DNA from: Cytophagales bacterium
GTDB taxonomy: Bacteria; Bacteroidota; Bacteroidia; Cytophagales; UBA9547
NCBI GenBank assembly: GCA_025360395.1
Contig: JANYCH010000309.1
Location: forward strand, 1 to 6,532
Length of the DNA stretch: 6,532 nt
Direction of reading: 5' to 3'
How positions within the stretch are numbered: position 1 is the stretch's first letter; each line of letters opens with the position of its first letter. The notes below the pieces were generated by a model. The model was not told the origin of the DNA, searched no databases, and saw nothing but the letters and a program-made list of their open reading frames with translations. Shown piece after piece: positions 1 to 5,831 of this stretch. The translations under genes and the position numbers were made by a program.

Positions 1-71
1 GTGTCCCTGTCATGAAATTGCTTTAGAAACTCAATCTCATTTTGACCTTTAAATGATAAAAAATCCTCCAT
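1..71 (-). CDS. 5' end of an unidentified protein, cut by the window edge
   Basis: An open frame on the minus strand starts at ATG (71-69) and stays open to the window edge, giving 23 whole codons that read MEDFLSFKGQNEIEFLKQF and then HDRD. An in-frame TAA lies 12 nt upstream of the ATG, so this ATG is the first possible start. The peptide is rich in charged and aromatic residues and has no signal peptide or membrane segment in the visible part. I do not recognise the family. It follows pth on the same strand after 73 nt, so it may be co-transcribed with pth or have its own promoter. The region between the two genes has an imperfect TAACTTTC but no exact TAnnTTTG. A frame this short can be open by chance, so confidence is moderate. 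Confidence 0.55.
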   Translation of the reverse strand, partial: MEDFLSFKGQNEIEFLKQFHDRD

Positions 72-144
72 GTCGAATTTGTGTTAACCAAAGAAAGTTA
101 CGAAAATTTTAGATAAACGTAATTATCTGGGCTCTACTAAATAT

Positions 145-708
145 TTATTTGTTAAACTGATTCATTGTCATAGCTAAACCATTTCTTGCAAAGCTAATAA
201 TGCAATCGGAACATTTGGTTAATAAGCCTTCCATACCTTCAGATTCGGTTCTATCGAAATTGCTCAATACATAATCAACTTGTTTTCCCTTTTCAAATTC
301 ATTACCTACACCTATTCTCAAACGAGTGTATTTTTCAGAATTTAATATTTCCTGGATATTTCTTAATCCATTATGTCCCCCATGCGACCCTTGTGGCCTC
401 ATTCTTATTTTGCCAAATGGCAAAGCAAGGTCATCCGTCACTACTAAAAGATTTTCAACCGGGATCTTTGATTGTGATAACCAATAGGAAACAGCTTTCC
501 CACTCAGGTTCATAAATGTATTCGGCTTTATCAAAGTAAAATTTTTGCCTGCATATTTGAATTCGGCTTTCCACCCGTACCGATCAGAATTAAACTCTAC
601 TTGTTTACTTCCAGCCAGATTATCCAATACTAAAAATCCAATATTATGACGTGTAAATTCATACTCAGGGCCGGGATTACCTAGCCCAACTATTAAAAAG
701 TTTGCCAT
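145..708 (-). CDS. pth: Peptidyl-tRNA hydrolase (Pth)
   Basis: This cytosolic enzyme cleaves the ester bond of peptidyl-tRNAs that drop off ribosomes, recycling the tRNA. From the ATG at 708 the protein has 187 residues, close to the usual bacterial length of about 190. The family signature is complete: GLGNPGPEYEFTRHNIG near the N terminus with Asn11 and the catalytic His21, KPNTFMNLSG with Asn67, TDD with Asp92, and GSHGGHNGLR with Asn113. These correspond to Asn10, His20, Asn68, Asp93 and Asn114 of the E. coli enzyme. An upstream in-frame ATG at 786 would add 26 residues. I reject it because Pth normally begins just before the GLGNPG motif and because a TAATTTTG promoter element sits inside that extension. 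The gene is divergent from metH across 93 nt. No truncation or missing catalytic residue is seen. Confidence 0.97.
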   Translation of the reverse strand: MANFLIVGLGNPGPEYEFTRHNIGFLVLDNLAGSKQVEFNSDRYGWKAEFKYAGKNFTLIKPNTFMNLSGKAVSYWLSQSKIPVENLLVVTDDLALPFGKIRMRPQGSHGGHNGLRNIQEILNSEKYTRLRIGVGNEFEKGKQVDYVLSNFDRTESEGMEGLLTKCSDCIISFARNGLAMTMNQFNK

Positions 709-725
709 TTTTATATAATTACAGT

Positions 726-733
726 CAAAATTA
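726..733 (-). promoter_or_regulatory. Candidate -7 promoter element for pth
   Basis: The minus strand reads TAATTTTG, an exact match to the Bacteroidota housekeeping -7 consensus TAnnTTTG. Its last base is 17 nt upstream of the pth ATG at 708, which would give a leader of roughly a dozen nucleotides. I see no TTTG -33 element at the expected distance. The match is seen in the sequence; promoter function is inferred. Confidence 0.5.
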
Positions 734-790
734 CTAAACAAGGAATCAGTTCTTGTAATAGCTGTCATATTCTTTGTGATTGGCAACAGT

Positions 791-794
791 AGGA
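791..794 (+). promoter_or_regulatory. Possible ribosome binding site that decides the metH start
   Basis: AGGA lies 7 nt upstream of the TTG at 802. An in-frame TAG at 790-792 overlaps it and blocks any longer reading frame. Shine-Dalgarno use is weak in Bacteroidota, so this gives only modest support for TTG 802 over the alternative GTG at 826. Confidence 0.4.
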
Positions 795-801
795 TATAAC
801 T

Positions 802-3519
802 TTGCGGATTCTAAGTAAATATAGCGTGCCGAAAAATTATACCTTAAAGCTTAGCGGACTGGAACCGTTAACAGTAAATAAAGAATCTAATTTTATCAAT
901 ATAGGTGAGCGTTGCAACGTCACTGGTTCAGCTAAATTCCTGAAATTAATACAGCAGGAAAATTATGATGAAGCCTTACAGGTTGCAATGGAACAGGTGA
1001 GGGGAGGGGCACAAGTCCTGGATGTCAATATGGATGAAGGTATGATCGATGGCGAAAAAGCTATGGTCAAATTTTTAAACCTCATCGCCTCTGAACCTGA
1101 AATAGCGCGGATTCCTTTGATGATCGATTCTTCAAAATGGGATATTATTGAAGCCGGGTTGAAATGTGCTCAGGGCAAGTGTATTGTCAACTCCATTAGC
1201 ATGAAAGTGGGAATGGAAAGATTTCTTTACGAAGCCAGAAAAGTAAAGAAGTACGGTGCGGCAGTTGTTGTGATGGCTTTTGATGAAGCTGGTCAGGCAG
1301 ATAACTATGAAAGACGAATAGAAATAACCAAACGCAGTTACGACATTTTAACAAAGGAAGTAGGTTTCAATCCTGCAGATATCATATTTGACCTCAATAT
1401 ATTTCCTGTTGGTACAGGAATGGAAGAACACCGCAAAAATGCTCTGGATTTCTTTAGGGCAACAACCTGGGTTAAAGAAAACCTTCCTGGGGCTAAGGTA
1501 AGTGGAGGTGTCAGCAATGTGTCTTTTTCTTTCCGTGGTAATAATAGGATGAGAGAGGCGATGCATTCATCCTTTCTTTATCATGGAATAAAAGCAGGAA
1601 TGGATATGGGAATTGTAAATGCTTCTATGCTTGAAGTTTATGACGATATCCCAAAGGATCTGCTGGAAAAGATAGAAGACGTAATCCTGGATAGAAAGGA
1701 TGATGCTACTGAGAAGCTCCTTGAATTTGCAGAAACCTTAAAAGCAAAAGACAAGAAAGAAGTTGTTGATGAAGAGTGGCGAAAAGGGACTGTTGAGTCG
1801 AGGCTTTCACACGCCTTAGTTAAAGGTATCATAGATTTTATTGATGTAGATACTGAAGAAGCGCGACAAAAATATATCCGTCCTCTTAAAGTCATTGAAG
1901 GTCCGCTGATGGATGGGATGAATGTTGTAGGGGATCTGTTTGGCTCCGGGAAAATGTTTCTTCCTCAAGTGGTTAAGAGCGCAAGGGTAATGAAAAAATC
2001 TGTTGCATACCTGATGCCCTATCTTGATGAGGAAAAGAAATTGAATATGGACCAGGCAAAAAATGCCGGTAAAATTCTTTTGGCAACAGTTAAAGGAGAC
2101 GTACACGATATTGGCAAAAATATTGTGGGGGTTGTGATGGCTTGTAACAACTTTGAAATCATAGACATTGGTGTTATGGTTTCATGCGAAAAGATCCTTG
2201 AGGCGGCAATTCGCGAAAATGTTGATATTATAGGTTTGAGTGGTTTAATTACCCCATCGCTTGATGAAATGGTTTATGTAGCCAAGGAAATGGAAAAACA
2301 GGGTTTTAAAATACCATTGCTTATCGGTGGTGCCACAACTTCAAGAATACATACTGCAGTTAAGATTGACCCGGTTTATTCCGGTGCTGTAGTCCATGTT
2401 TTAGATGCATCTAAATCTGTTCCTGTGGCTAGTTCTCTTTTGAGTAAGGATCAGAAAGAAGGTTTTTTCAAAAAAATTAAAACTGAATATGAAACTGCAA
2501 GGGTAGACCACGCGAACAGAAAAGAGGACAAAGAATACATCTCTTATGAGGAAGCAAGGTCAAACAAGCATAAAATAAATTGGACCGATACCCAGATCTC
2601 AGTTCCGAAAATGCTGGGGACTAAATATTTTATAGATTATCCAATAGCAGAGATCAGGGAATATATTGACTGGACACCCTTCTTTCAAACCTGGATGCTT
2701 CAGGGGAAATACCCTAAGATTTTTGAAAATGAAATAATTGGGGCAGAAGCGAAGAAGCTTTTCGATGATGCGAACAAAATGCTGGATGAAGTAATCGCAG
2801 AAAAGCTATTGACCTGTAAAGCAGCAATTGGGGTATATCCGGCCAATTCTGTAAACGATGATGAGGTAGAAGTCTATTCTGATGAAACAAGAACCAAAGT
2901 TTTGCACACCTTCCAATTCCTTCGCCAGCAGGGTAAAAAAGGCAGCAATGTTGCCAATATTTCACTGTCAGATTTCATAGCCCCAAAAGAATCAGGAAAG
3001 AAGGATTATATGGGATTTTTTGCAGTTACCGCTGGAATTGGGATAGAACCCCTGCTTGAAAAATTCAAGAAAGACCATGATGATTATAAAGACATCATGA
3101 TCAAGTCTGTTGCAGATCGTTTAGCTGAGGCCTTTGCTGAATTGATGCATAAAAAGGTGAGAAAAGAAATATGGGGCTATGCTCAAGACGAAAGGTTGGA
3201 TAATGAACGGTTGATTAAGGAAGAATATATTGGAATTAGGCCTGCACCAGGTTATCCGGCCTGCCCTGACCATACGGAAAAACCACCCATATTTGATCTT
3301 CTGGAAGTAACAAAAAATACAGATATAATTCTTACTGAAAGCAATGCTATGTATCCTGCATCTTCAGTAAGTGGGATGTATTTTGCTCATCGGGATAGCA
3401 AATACTTCGGTTTAGGCAAAATTGGAAAAGACCAGGCGGAGAACTATGCCCTTAGAAAGGGAATAGACCTGGAAGTAATAGAGAAATGGCTCGCACCAAA
3501 TTTAAACTATGATGTATAG
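802..3519 (+). CDS. metH: B12-dependent methionine synthase, large split subunit without the homocysteine domain
   Basis: Methionine synthase moves a methyl group from 5-methyltetrahydrofolate through cobalamin to homocysteine. This 905-residue protein covers about residue 350 onward of the 1227-residue E. coli enzyme. In order it has a pterin-binding domain (about 20-310; GERCNVTGSAKF, MIDSSKW, SGGVSNVSFSFRGN), a B12 cap domain (about 325-420), a Rossmann B12-binding domain (about 421-560; DVHDIGKN with cobalt-ligand His435, then LSGLITPSLDEM and LIGGATTS), and the SAM-dependent reactivation domain (about 595-905; RPAPGYPACPDHTEK, SVSGMYFAH, WLAPNLNYD). The zinc-binding homocysteine S-methyltransferase domain is absent, as in the split MetH of many Bacteroidota, so a separate partner is needed. 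No such gene is in this window, and the upstream neighbour is the divergent pth. There is no ATG near the N terminus: TTG 802 is preferred, with GTG 826 as alternative. The stop lies 11 nt from the end of the convergent oxidoreductase gene. Confidence 0.96.
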   Translation: MRILSKYSVPKNYTLKLSGLEPLTVNKESNFINIGERCNVTGSAKFLKLIQQENYDEALQVAMEQVRGGAQVLDVNMDEGMIDGEKAMVKFLNLIASEPEIARIPLMIDSSKWDIIEAGLKCAQGKCIVNSISMKVGMERFLYEARKVKKYGAAVVVMAFDEAGQADNYERRIEITKRSYDILTKEVGFNPADIIFDLNIFPVGTGMEEHRKNALDFFRATTWVKENLPGAKVSGGVSNVSFSFRGNNRMREAMHSSFLYHGIKAGMDMGIVNASMLEVYDDIPKDLLEKIEDVILDRKDDATEKLLEFAETLKAKDKKEVVDEEWRKGTVESRLSHALVKGIIDFIDVDTEEARQKYIRPLKVIEGPLMDGMNVVGDLFGSGKMFLPQVVKSARVMKKSVAYLMPYLDEEKKLNMDQAKNAGKILLATVKGDVHDIGKNIVGVVMACNNFEIIDIGVMVSCEKILEAAIRENVDIIGLSGLITPSLDEMVYVAKEMEKQGFKIPLLIGGATTSRIHTAVKIDPVYSGAVVHVLDASKSVPVASSLLSKDQKEGFFKKIKTEYETARVDHANRKEDKEYISYEEARSNKHKINWTDTQISVPKMLGTKYFIDYPIAEIREYIDWTPFFQTWMLQGKYPKIFENEIIGAEAKKLFDDANKMLDEVIAEKLLTCKAAIGVYPANSVNDDEVEVYSDETRTKVLHTFQFLRQQGKKGSNVANISLSDFIAPKESGKKDYMGFFAVTAGIGIEPLLEKFKKDHDDYKDIMIKSVADRLAEAFAELMHKKVRKEIWGYAQDERLDNERLIKEEYIGIRPAPGYPACPDHTEKPPIFDLLEVTKNTDIILTESNAMYPASSVSGMYFAHRDSKYFGLGKIGKDQAENYALRKGIDLEVIEKWLAPNLNYDV

Positions 3520-3531
3520 CTAGTTTGCTAT
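3516..3531. terminator. Small hairpin between convergent stops, weak terminator candidate
   Basis: ATAGC (3516-3520) and GCTAT (3527-3531) form a 5-bp stem with a 6-nt loop that spans the metH stop and reaches the stop of the facing gene. The stem is short, and no T-run follows it directly on either strand, so it is a poor intrinsic terminator. It is listed because the two genes have only 11 nt between them and no better structure is visible. Confidence 0.2.
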
Positions 3532-4238
3532 CAGCAATTGCTGCCATCAATTGAGCAAGCCAGATCTTCGTTATGCGGAAAATCCTCTGGTTTTAACGAG
3601 TTAAATGCCTGAATGAATGTTTCAGCCGGCTGGGCTCCTGAAATGCCATATTTATTGTTTACAATAAAGAAAGGGACGCCTGAAATTTGCATTTGCTGAT
3701 AACCCTGTATTTCTTTTTTAATGCTTTCTTTTAATGCTGGGTCATTTATAACAGAAAGGGTCTTTTCTGCTCCCCAGCCAAATTTTTCCATGATAATTAT
3801 AAGAACTTTTTCATCAGATAAATCTTTTGGTTTTACCATATAAGATTCAAAAAGTTCAGCGGCCACTTTCAGCTGAATGTTTTCAACAGCAGCTGTTTTT
3901 AAGATGGCGTGTAGCGGCAAAGTGTTTATTGCTTTTACAATATTTTTAAAATCGAATTCTATACCTAACGAATTGCCAATTGATTCAACTCTTTGAAAAA
4001 TCTGCTCAAGCCTTTCTTCACTTCCGAACTTATTTAAGAAATATGTTTTGCTGTCAATACCTTCTTTTGGAAGTGTCGGATCTAATTGAAAAGGATGAAA
4101 CTCGATTTTGAAGTCAAATTCATTTTGTAATTGCCCGATAGCATTTTCCAGATGCTTTTTACCAATATAACACCAGGGGCAGGCAACATCTGATACAACG
4201 TCAACAGAAATTTTTGGCTTAAATTTTATCGTTTCCAT
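3531..4238 (-). CDS. DsbA-family (FrnE-like) thiol oxidoreductase, cytosolic
   Basis: This 235-residue protein belongs to the DsbA-like thioredoxin-fold group that includes FrnE and 2-hydroxychromene-2-carboxylate isomerase. The redox motif CPWC (Cys20-Cys23) follows the first beta strand (KISVDVVSDVA). An all-helical insert fills about 60-180, with the family's NT..H motif at Asn105-His110. The cis-proline loop is SGVPFF (Pro189), followed by YGISGAQP near 198-204. There is no signal peptide, so it should act in the cytosol on protein disulfides or small thiols; the substrate is unknown. The C terminus carries an extra cysteine pair, Cys228 and Cys235 (C-x6-C), the second being the last residue. 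Deinococcus FrnE is reported to carry a second cysteine motif (C-x4-C) near its C terminus, so the tail may be functional, but that is inference. The gene lies 40 nt downstream of the DUF6495-like gene on the same strand. FrnE-like oxidoreductase is a secure family call; the exact reaction is not. Confidence 0.93.
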   Translation of the reverse strand: METIKFKPKISVDVVSDVACPWCYIGKKHLENAIGQLQNEFDFKIEFHPFQLDPTLPKEGIDSKTYFLNKFGSEERLEQIFQRVESIGNSLGIEFDFKNIVKAINTLPLHAILKTAAVENIQLKVAAELFESYMVKPKDLSDEKVLIIIMEKFGWGAEKTLSVINDPALKESIKKEIQGYQQMQISGVPFFIVNNKYGISGAQPAETFIQAFNSLKPEDFPHNEDLACSIDGSNC

Positions 4239-4257
4239 TGTTTAAAAACACAATTGG
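4235..4257. repeat. Imperfect inverted repeat over the frnE-like start codon
   Basis: On the plus strand CCATTGT (4235-4241) pairs with ACAATTGG (4250-4257) with one bulged base and an 8-nt AT-rich loop. The first arm contains the start codon (4236-4238). In the minus-strand transcript this could fold and hide the ATG, or the DNA could be a protein-binding dyad. The structure is short and could be due to chance. Confidence 0.35.
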
Positions 4258-4273
4258 GATGATTTTAATTCCC

Positions 4274-4281
4274 CAAAATTA
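4274..4281 (-). promoter_or_regulatory. Candidate -7 promoter element for the frnE-like gene
   Basis: The minus strand reads TAATTTTG, an exact TAnnTTTG match that begins on the TAA stop of the upstream DUF6495-like gene. Its last base is 35 nt before the frnE-like ATG. If used, the gene could be transcribed independently of its upstream neighbour. A TTTG occurs about 10 nt further upstream, which is too close for a normal -33 element. Confidence 0.35.
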
Positions 4282-4749
4282 AAGTGATAAGCAAAGAGCT
4301 CTAAAAAGGGTATTATCAGTAATAATGCATCCCTTTTCCAGCATTTGAAACAAATCTTCATTCCTGTTTTTAGCATATTTTCTTGAGGAGGTAAATATTT
4401 TCAATCCTTCCGGTGGTGTTAGCATATAACTGCTTAACATGTCAGGATTTGTAAAATCTACCTCATCATCTCCTTCGTATTTTAACCCAACAAGGACAAT
4501 CTCATCCTGAAGGCATTGATAGCTATAAACGAAGTTTTGAGTGCGCTCTTCTAAAAATCTTATTTTTGCTAGTATACTTTCAAAGACAACATCACTGAAT
4601 AAATCCAATGTCAGGTTAGCAGCTTCCGGATCATTTTTAAGAAGGTTATCCCATTCTTCTGCAGGTATCCCGTTAACTATAAGAAATTCAATAAACTCCT
4701 TTTCAAGCTCTTTTAATTCGCTGATTGTTAGACTTCTGTATTTTGCCAT
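4279..4749 (-). CDS. DUF6495-like conserved protein of unknown function
   Basis: This is a 156-residue soluble, acidic protein with no signal peptide, membrane segment or catalytic motif that I can recognise. The N terminus (MAKYRSLT, then a Glu/Lys-rich helix to about 25), the EEW near 31-33, the LDLFSDVVFESIL segment near 48-60 and the FTSSRKYAKNRNEDLFQMLEKG segment near 119-140 resemble what I recall of DUF6495, a family seen mostly in Bacteroidota. I could not check this against a database. ATG 4749 is chosen because it starts directly before the family-like KYR.LT beginning. The gene is 40 nt upstream of the frnE-like gene on the same strand, so the two may share a transcript. Its promoter region and start codon are covered by a 9-bp perfect dyad. 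No function can be assigned from the sequence. Confidence 0.78.
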   Translation of the reverse strand: MAKYRSLTISELKELEKEFIEFLIVNGIPAEEWDNLLKNDPEAANLTLDLFSDVVFESILAKIRFLEERTQNFVYSYQCLQDEIVLVGLKYEGDDEVDFTNPDMLSSYMLTPPEGLKIFTSSRKYAKNRNEDLFQMLEKGCIITDNTLFRALCLSL

Positions 4750-4762
4750 AAAGTGGCAAAAT
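4740..4762. repeat. 9-bp perfect inverted repeat over the start codon and promoter of the DUF6495-like gene
   Basis: ATTTTGCCA (4740-4748) and TGGCAAAAT (4754-4762) are exact reverse complements separated by 5 nt. The left arm covers codons 1-3 of the minus-strand gene (two of the three ATG bases and the next two codons). The right arm overlaps the candidate -7 element at 4757-4764. As DNA this could be an operator dyad; as RNA, if transcription starts far enough upstream, it would be a start-codon hairpin. The repeat is seen directly; the regulatory role is inferred. Confidence 0.6.
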
Positions 4763-4764
4763 TA
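4757..4764 (-). promoter_or_regulatory. Candidate -7 promoter element for the DUF6495-like gene
   Basis: The minus strand reads TAATTTTG, the same octamer as at the pth and frnE-like genes. Only 7 nt separate it from the ATG at 4749, so a transcript started here would be nearly leaderless. An alternative start from AT-rich sequence further upstream (4765-4800) cannot be excluded. No -33 TTTG is seen. Confidence 0.4.
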
Positions 4765-4850
4765 ATAAAATCTATAAAATTATATTAAATATGGATTGAT
4801 TTTAAAAGATTTTATAACAACCTCATAACTTTTACATAACAAGTCAAGAT

Positions 4851-4858
4851 TACCTTTG
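4851..4858 (+). promoter_or_regulatory. Candidate promoter for the LpxH-like phosphoesterase
   Basis: The plus strand reads TACCTTTG, an exact TAnnTTTG match. A TTTT run (4830-4833) lies 17 nt upstream, near where the -33 TTTG element is expected. The last base of the octamer is 15 nt before the GTG start at 4874, predicting a very short leader with no Shine-Dalgarno site. Confidence 0.5.
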
Positions 4859-4873
4859 TAAAAGCCAATTTTT

Positions 4874-5677
4874 GTGCAAACTCTTCATTATAAAACCATT
4901 GTAATATCAGACGTCCATCTTGGTTCGGCTGGTAGCAAAGCAAGGGAACTGGCAAGGTTCTTAAAGCAAAACACCTGTGATTTACTCATCCTCAACGGTG
5001 ACATAATTGATGGTTGGCAATTAAAGAGAAATGGTGCCTGGAAAAGAAAGCATACCCGTTTTTTTCAAAGGGTATTGAAAATGATGGATGAATATAAAAC
5101 CAAAGTAATTTATACAAGAGGTAATCATGACGATTTTTTAGACCAGGTTTTGCCGCTCAAAATCGGCAGCCTGAGCATTGTGCGTGATTATATTTATGAA
5201 AGCCTTGACAAGAAGTATTATATAGTTCATGGTGATGTTTTTGATAGCGTAACCACTCAAATGAAATGGATTGCCAAACTTGGTGATATAGGATATACGT
5301 TTTTGCTTTGGATAAACAAAATGTATAATAACTACAGGTTAGTAAGGGGGTTGCCTTATTACTCACTTTCGCAAAAAGTCAAAATGAAGGTAAAATCTGC
5401 TGTTAGTTACATTTCAGATTACGAGCAAAAACTGTCTGAACTCGCTAAGTCAAAAGGTTGTAATGGCGTGATATGCGGACATATCCACCATCCGGAAATA
5501 AGGATAATTGATGGCATAGAATATCTTAATTCAGGAGATTGGGTTGAATCATTTAGTGCTTTGGTTGAAGATTGGGATGGAACATGGTCAATTGTGTATT
5601 ACCACGAATCAGGTGAACCAAATGTGAAAAAACCAAGAGAGAAAGAGGCATTTGAGAATATGAAGGCAGTATATTAA
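4874..5677 (+). CDS. LpxH-like calcineurin-family metallophosphoesterase (UDP-2,3-diacylglucosamine diphosphatase family)
   Basis: This 267-residue protein has the full metal-binding set of calcineurin-like phosphoesterases: DVHLG (Asp13, His15), NGDIIDGW (Asp43), RGNHDD (Asn84, His85), the HGD motif (His119) and GHIHHPE (His203, His205). The order and spacing fit the COG2908/LpxH group, whose characterised members cleave UDP-2,3-diacylglucosamine to lipid X and UMP in lipid A synthesis at the inner face of the cytoplasmic membrane. A hydrophobic and basic helical insert around 130-175 is where LpxH places its lipid-binding cap. Bacteroidota often carry LpxH-like paralogues, so lipid A synthesis is likely but not proven. 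The start is GTG at 4874: an in-frame TAA at 4859-4861 leaves no ATG upstream. It is divergent from the DUF6495-like gene and is followed, same strand, by a fatty-acid desaturase. Confidence 0.9.
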   Translation: MQTLHYKTIVISDVHLGSAGSKARELARFLKQNTCDLLILNGDIIDGWQLKRNGAWKRKHTRFFQRVLKMMDEYKTKVIYTRGNHDDFLDQVLPLKIGSLSIVRDYIYESLDKKYYIVHGDVFDSVTTQMKWIAKLGDIGYTFLLWINKMYNNYRLVRGLPYYSLSQKVKMKVKSAVSYISDYEQKLSELAKSKGCNGVICGHIHHPEIRIIDGIEYLNSGDWVESFSALVEDWDGTWSIVYYHESGEPNVKKPREKEAFENMKAVY

Positions 5678-5744
5678 AATAATTTGTAGTTAACTTATAT
5701 TTTTTGTAATTTTAAAGCCACTATTTAAATAATTTTAAAATCTA

Positions 5745-5779
5745 TTCTATAACATAATACGTATCTTTTGGTTATAGAA
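5745..5779. repeat. 9-bp perfect inverted repeat upstream of the desaturase
   Basis: TTCTATAAC (5745-5753) and GTTATAGAA (5771-5779) are exact reverse complements with a 17-nt spacer. The spacer contains an 8-bp palindrome ATACGTAT (5757-5764) and a near-match to the -7 promoter element, TATCTTTTG (5762-5770), which has one T too many. This arrangement would fit an operator flanking a promoter, or a long-loop hairpin in RNA. It ends 52 nt before the desaturase ATG. Confidence 0.5.
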
Positions 5780-5800
5780 ATACACATAAGGTCCGTGTAT
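5780..5800. repeat. 6-bp inverted repeat adjoining the previous dyad
   Basis: ATACAC (5780-5785) and GTGTAT (5795-5800) pair across a 9-nt loop, starting at the base right after the larger dyad. It ends 31 nt before the desaturase ATG and would lie in the 5' leader if transcription begins near 5775. On its own a 6-bp repeat is weak evidence; the interest is in its abutting the 9-bp dyad. Confidence 0.4.
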
Positions 5801-5831
5801 CAGCTTTTCACAATATTCCCACTAATTATCA

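Noticed and set aside
717..734. Direct repeat AATTAC (717-722 and 729-734) with 12-nt period
   Set aside because: Only 6 bp of AT-rich sequence; expected by chance in such a gap.
768..776. TATTCTTTG as a metH -7 promoter element
   Set aside because: The spacing between TA and TTTG is one base too long, and the only TTG upstream (753-755) is too close to serve as a -33 element.
709..786. A 26-residue N-terminal extension of Pth from an in-frame ATG at 786
   Set aside because: Pth starts at the residues just before GLGNPG; the extension has no family match and contains the likely promoter element at 726-733.
709..801. Possible remnant of a homocysteine-domain gene in the pth-metH gap
   Set aside because: All plus-strand frames are short and show no GGCCGT-type zinc motif or other recognisable residues; 93 nt is a normal divergent spacer.
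1348..2965. Several minus-strand open frames of 72 to 96 codons inside metH
   Set aside because: They are antisense to a strongly conserved coding region, lack domain features and overlap each other in part; they are shadows.
4541..4765. A 74-codon plus-strand frame antisense to the DUF6495-like gene
   Set aside because: Low-complexity, Ser- and Leu-rich translation opposite a better-supported gene; no promoter or homologue-like features.
5157..5366. A 69-codon minus-strand frame inside the LpxH-like gene
   Set aside because: Antisense to conserved phosphoesterase sequence, with no independent support.
5732..5741. Repeated AATTTTAAA segments after the LpxH-like gene
   Set aside because: Simple AT-rich sequence with only two short copies; not distinguishable from background.
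5678..5744. Intrinsic terminator after the LpxH-like gene
   Set aside because: There are T-runs (5700-5705) and short palindromes such as AGTTAACT (5688-5695), but no stable GC-containing stem followed by a T-run.
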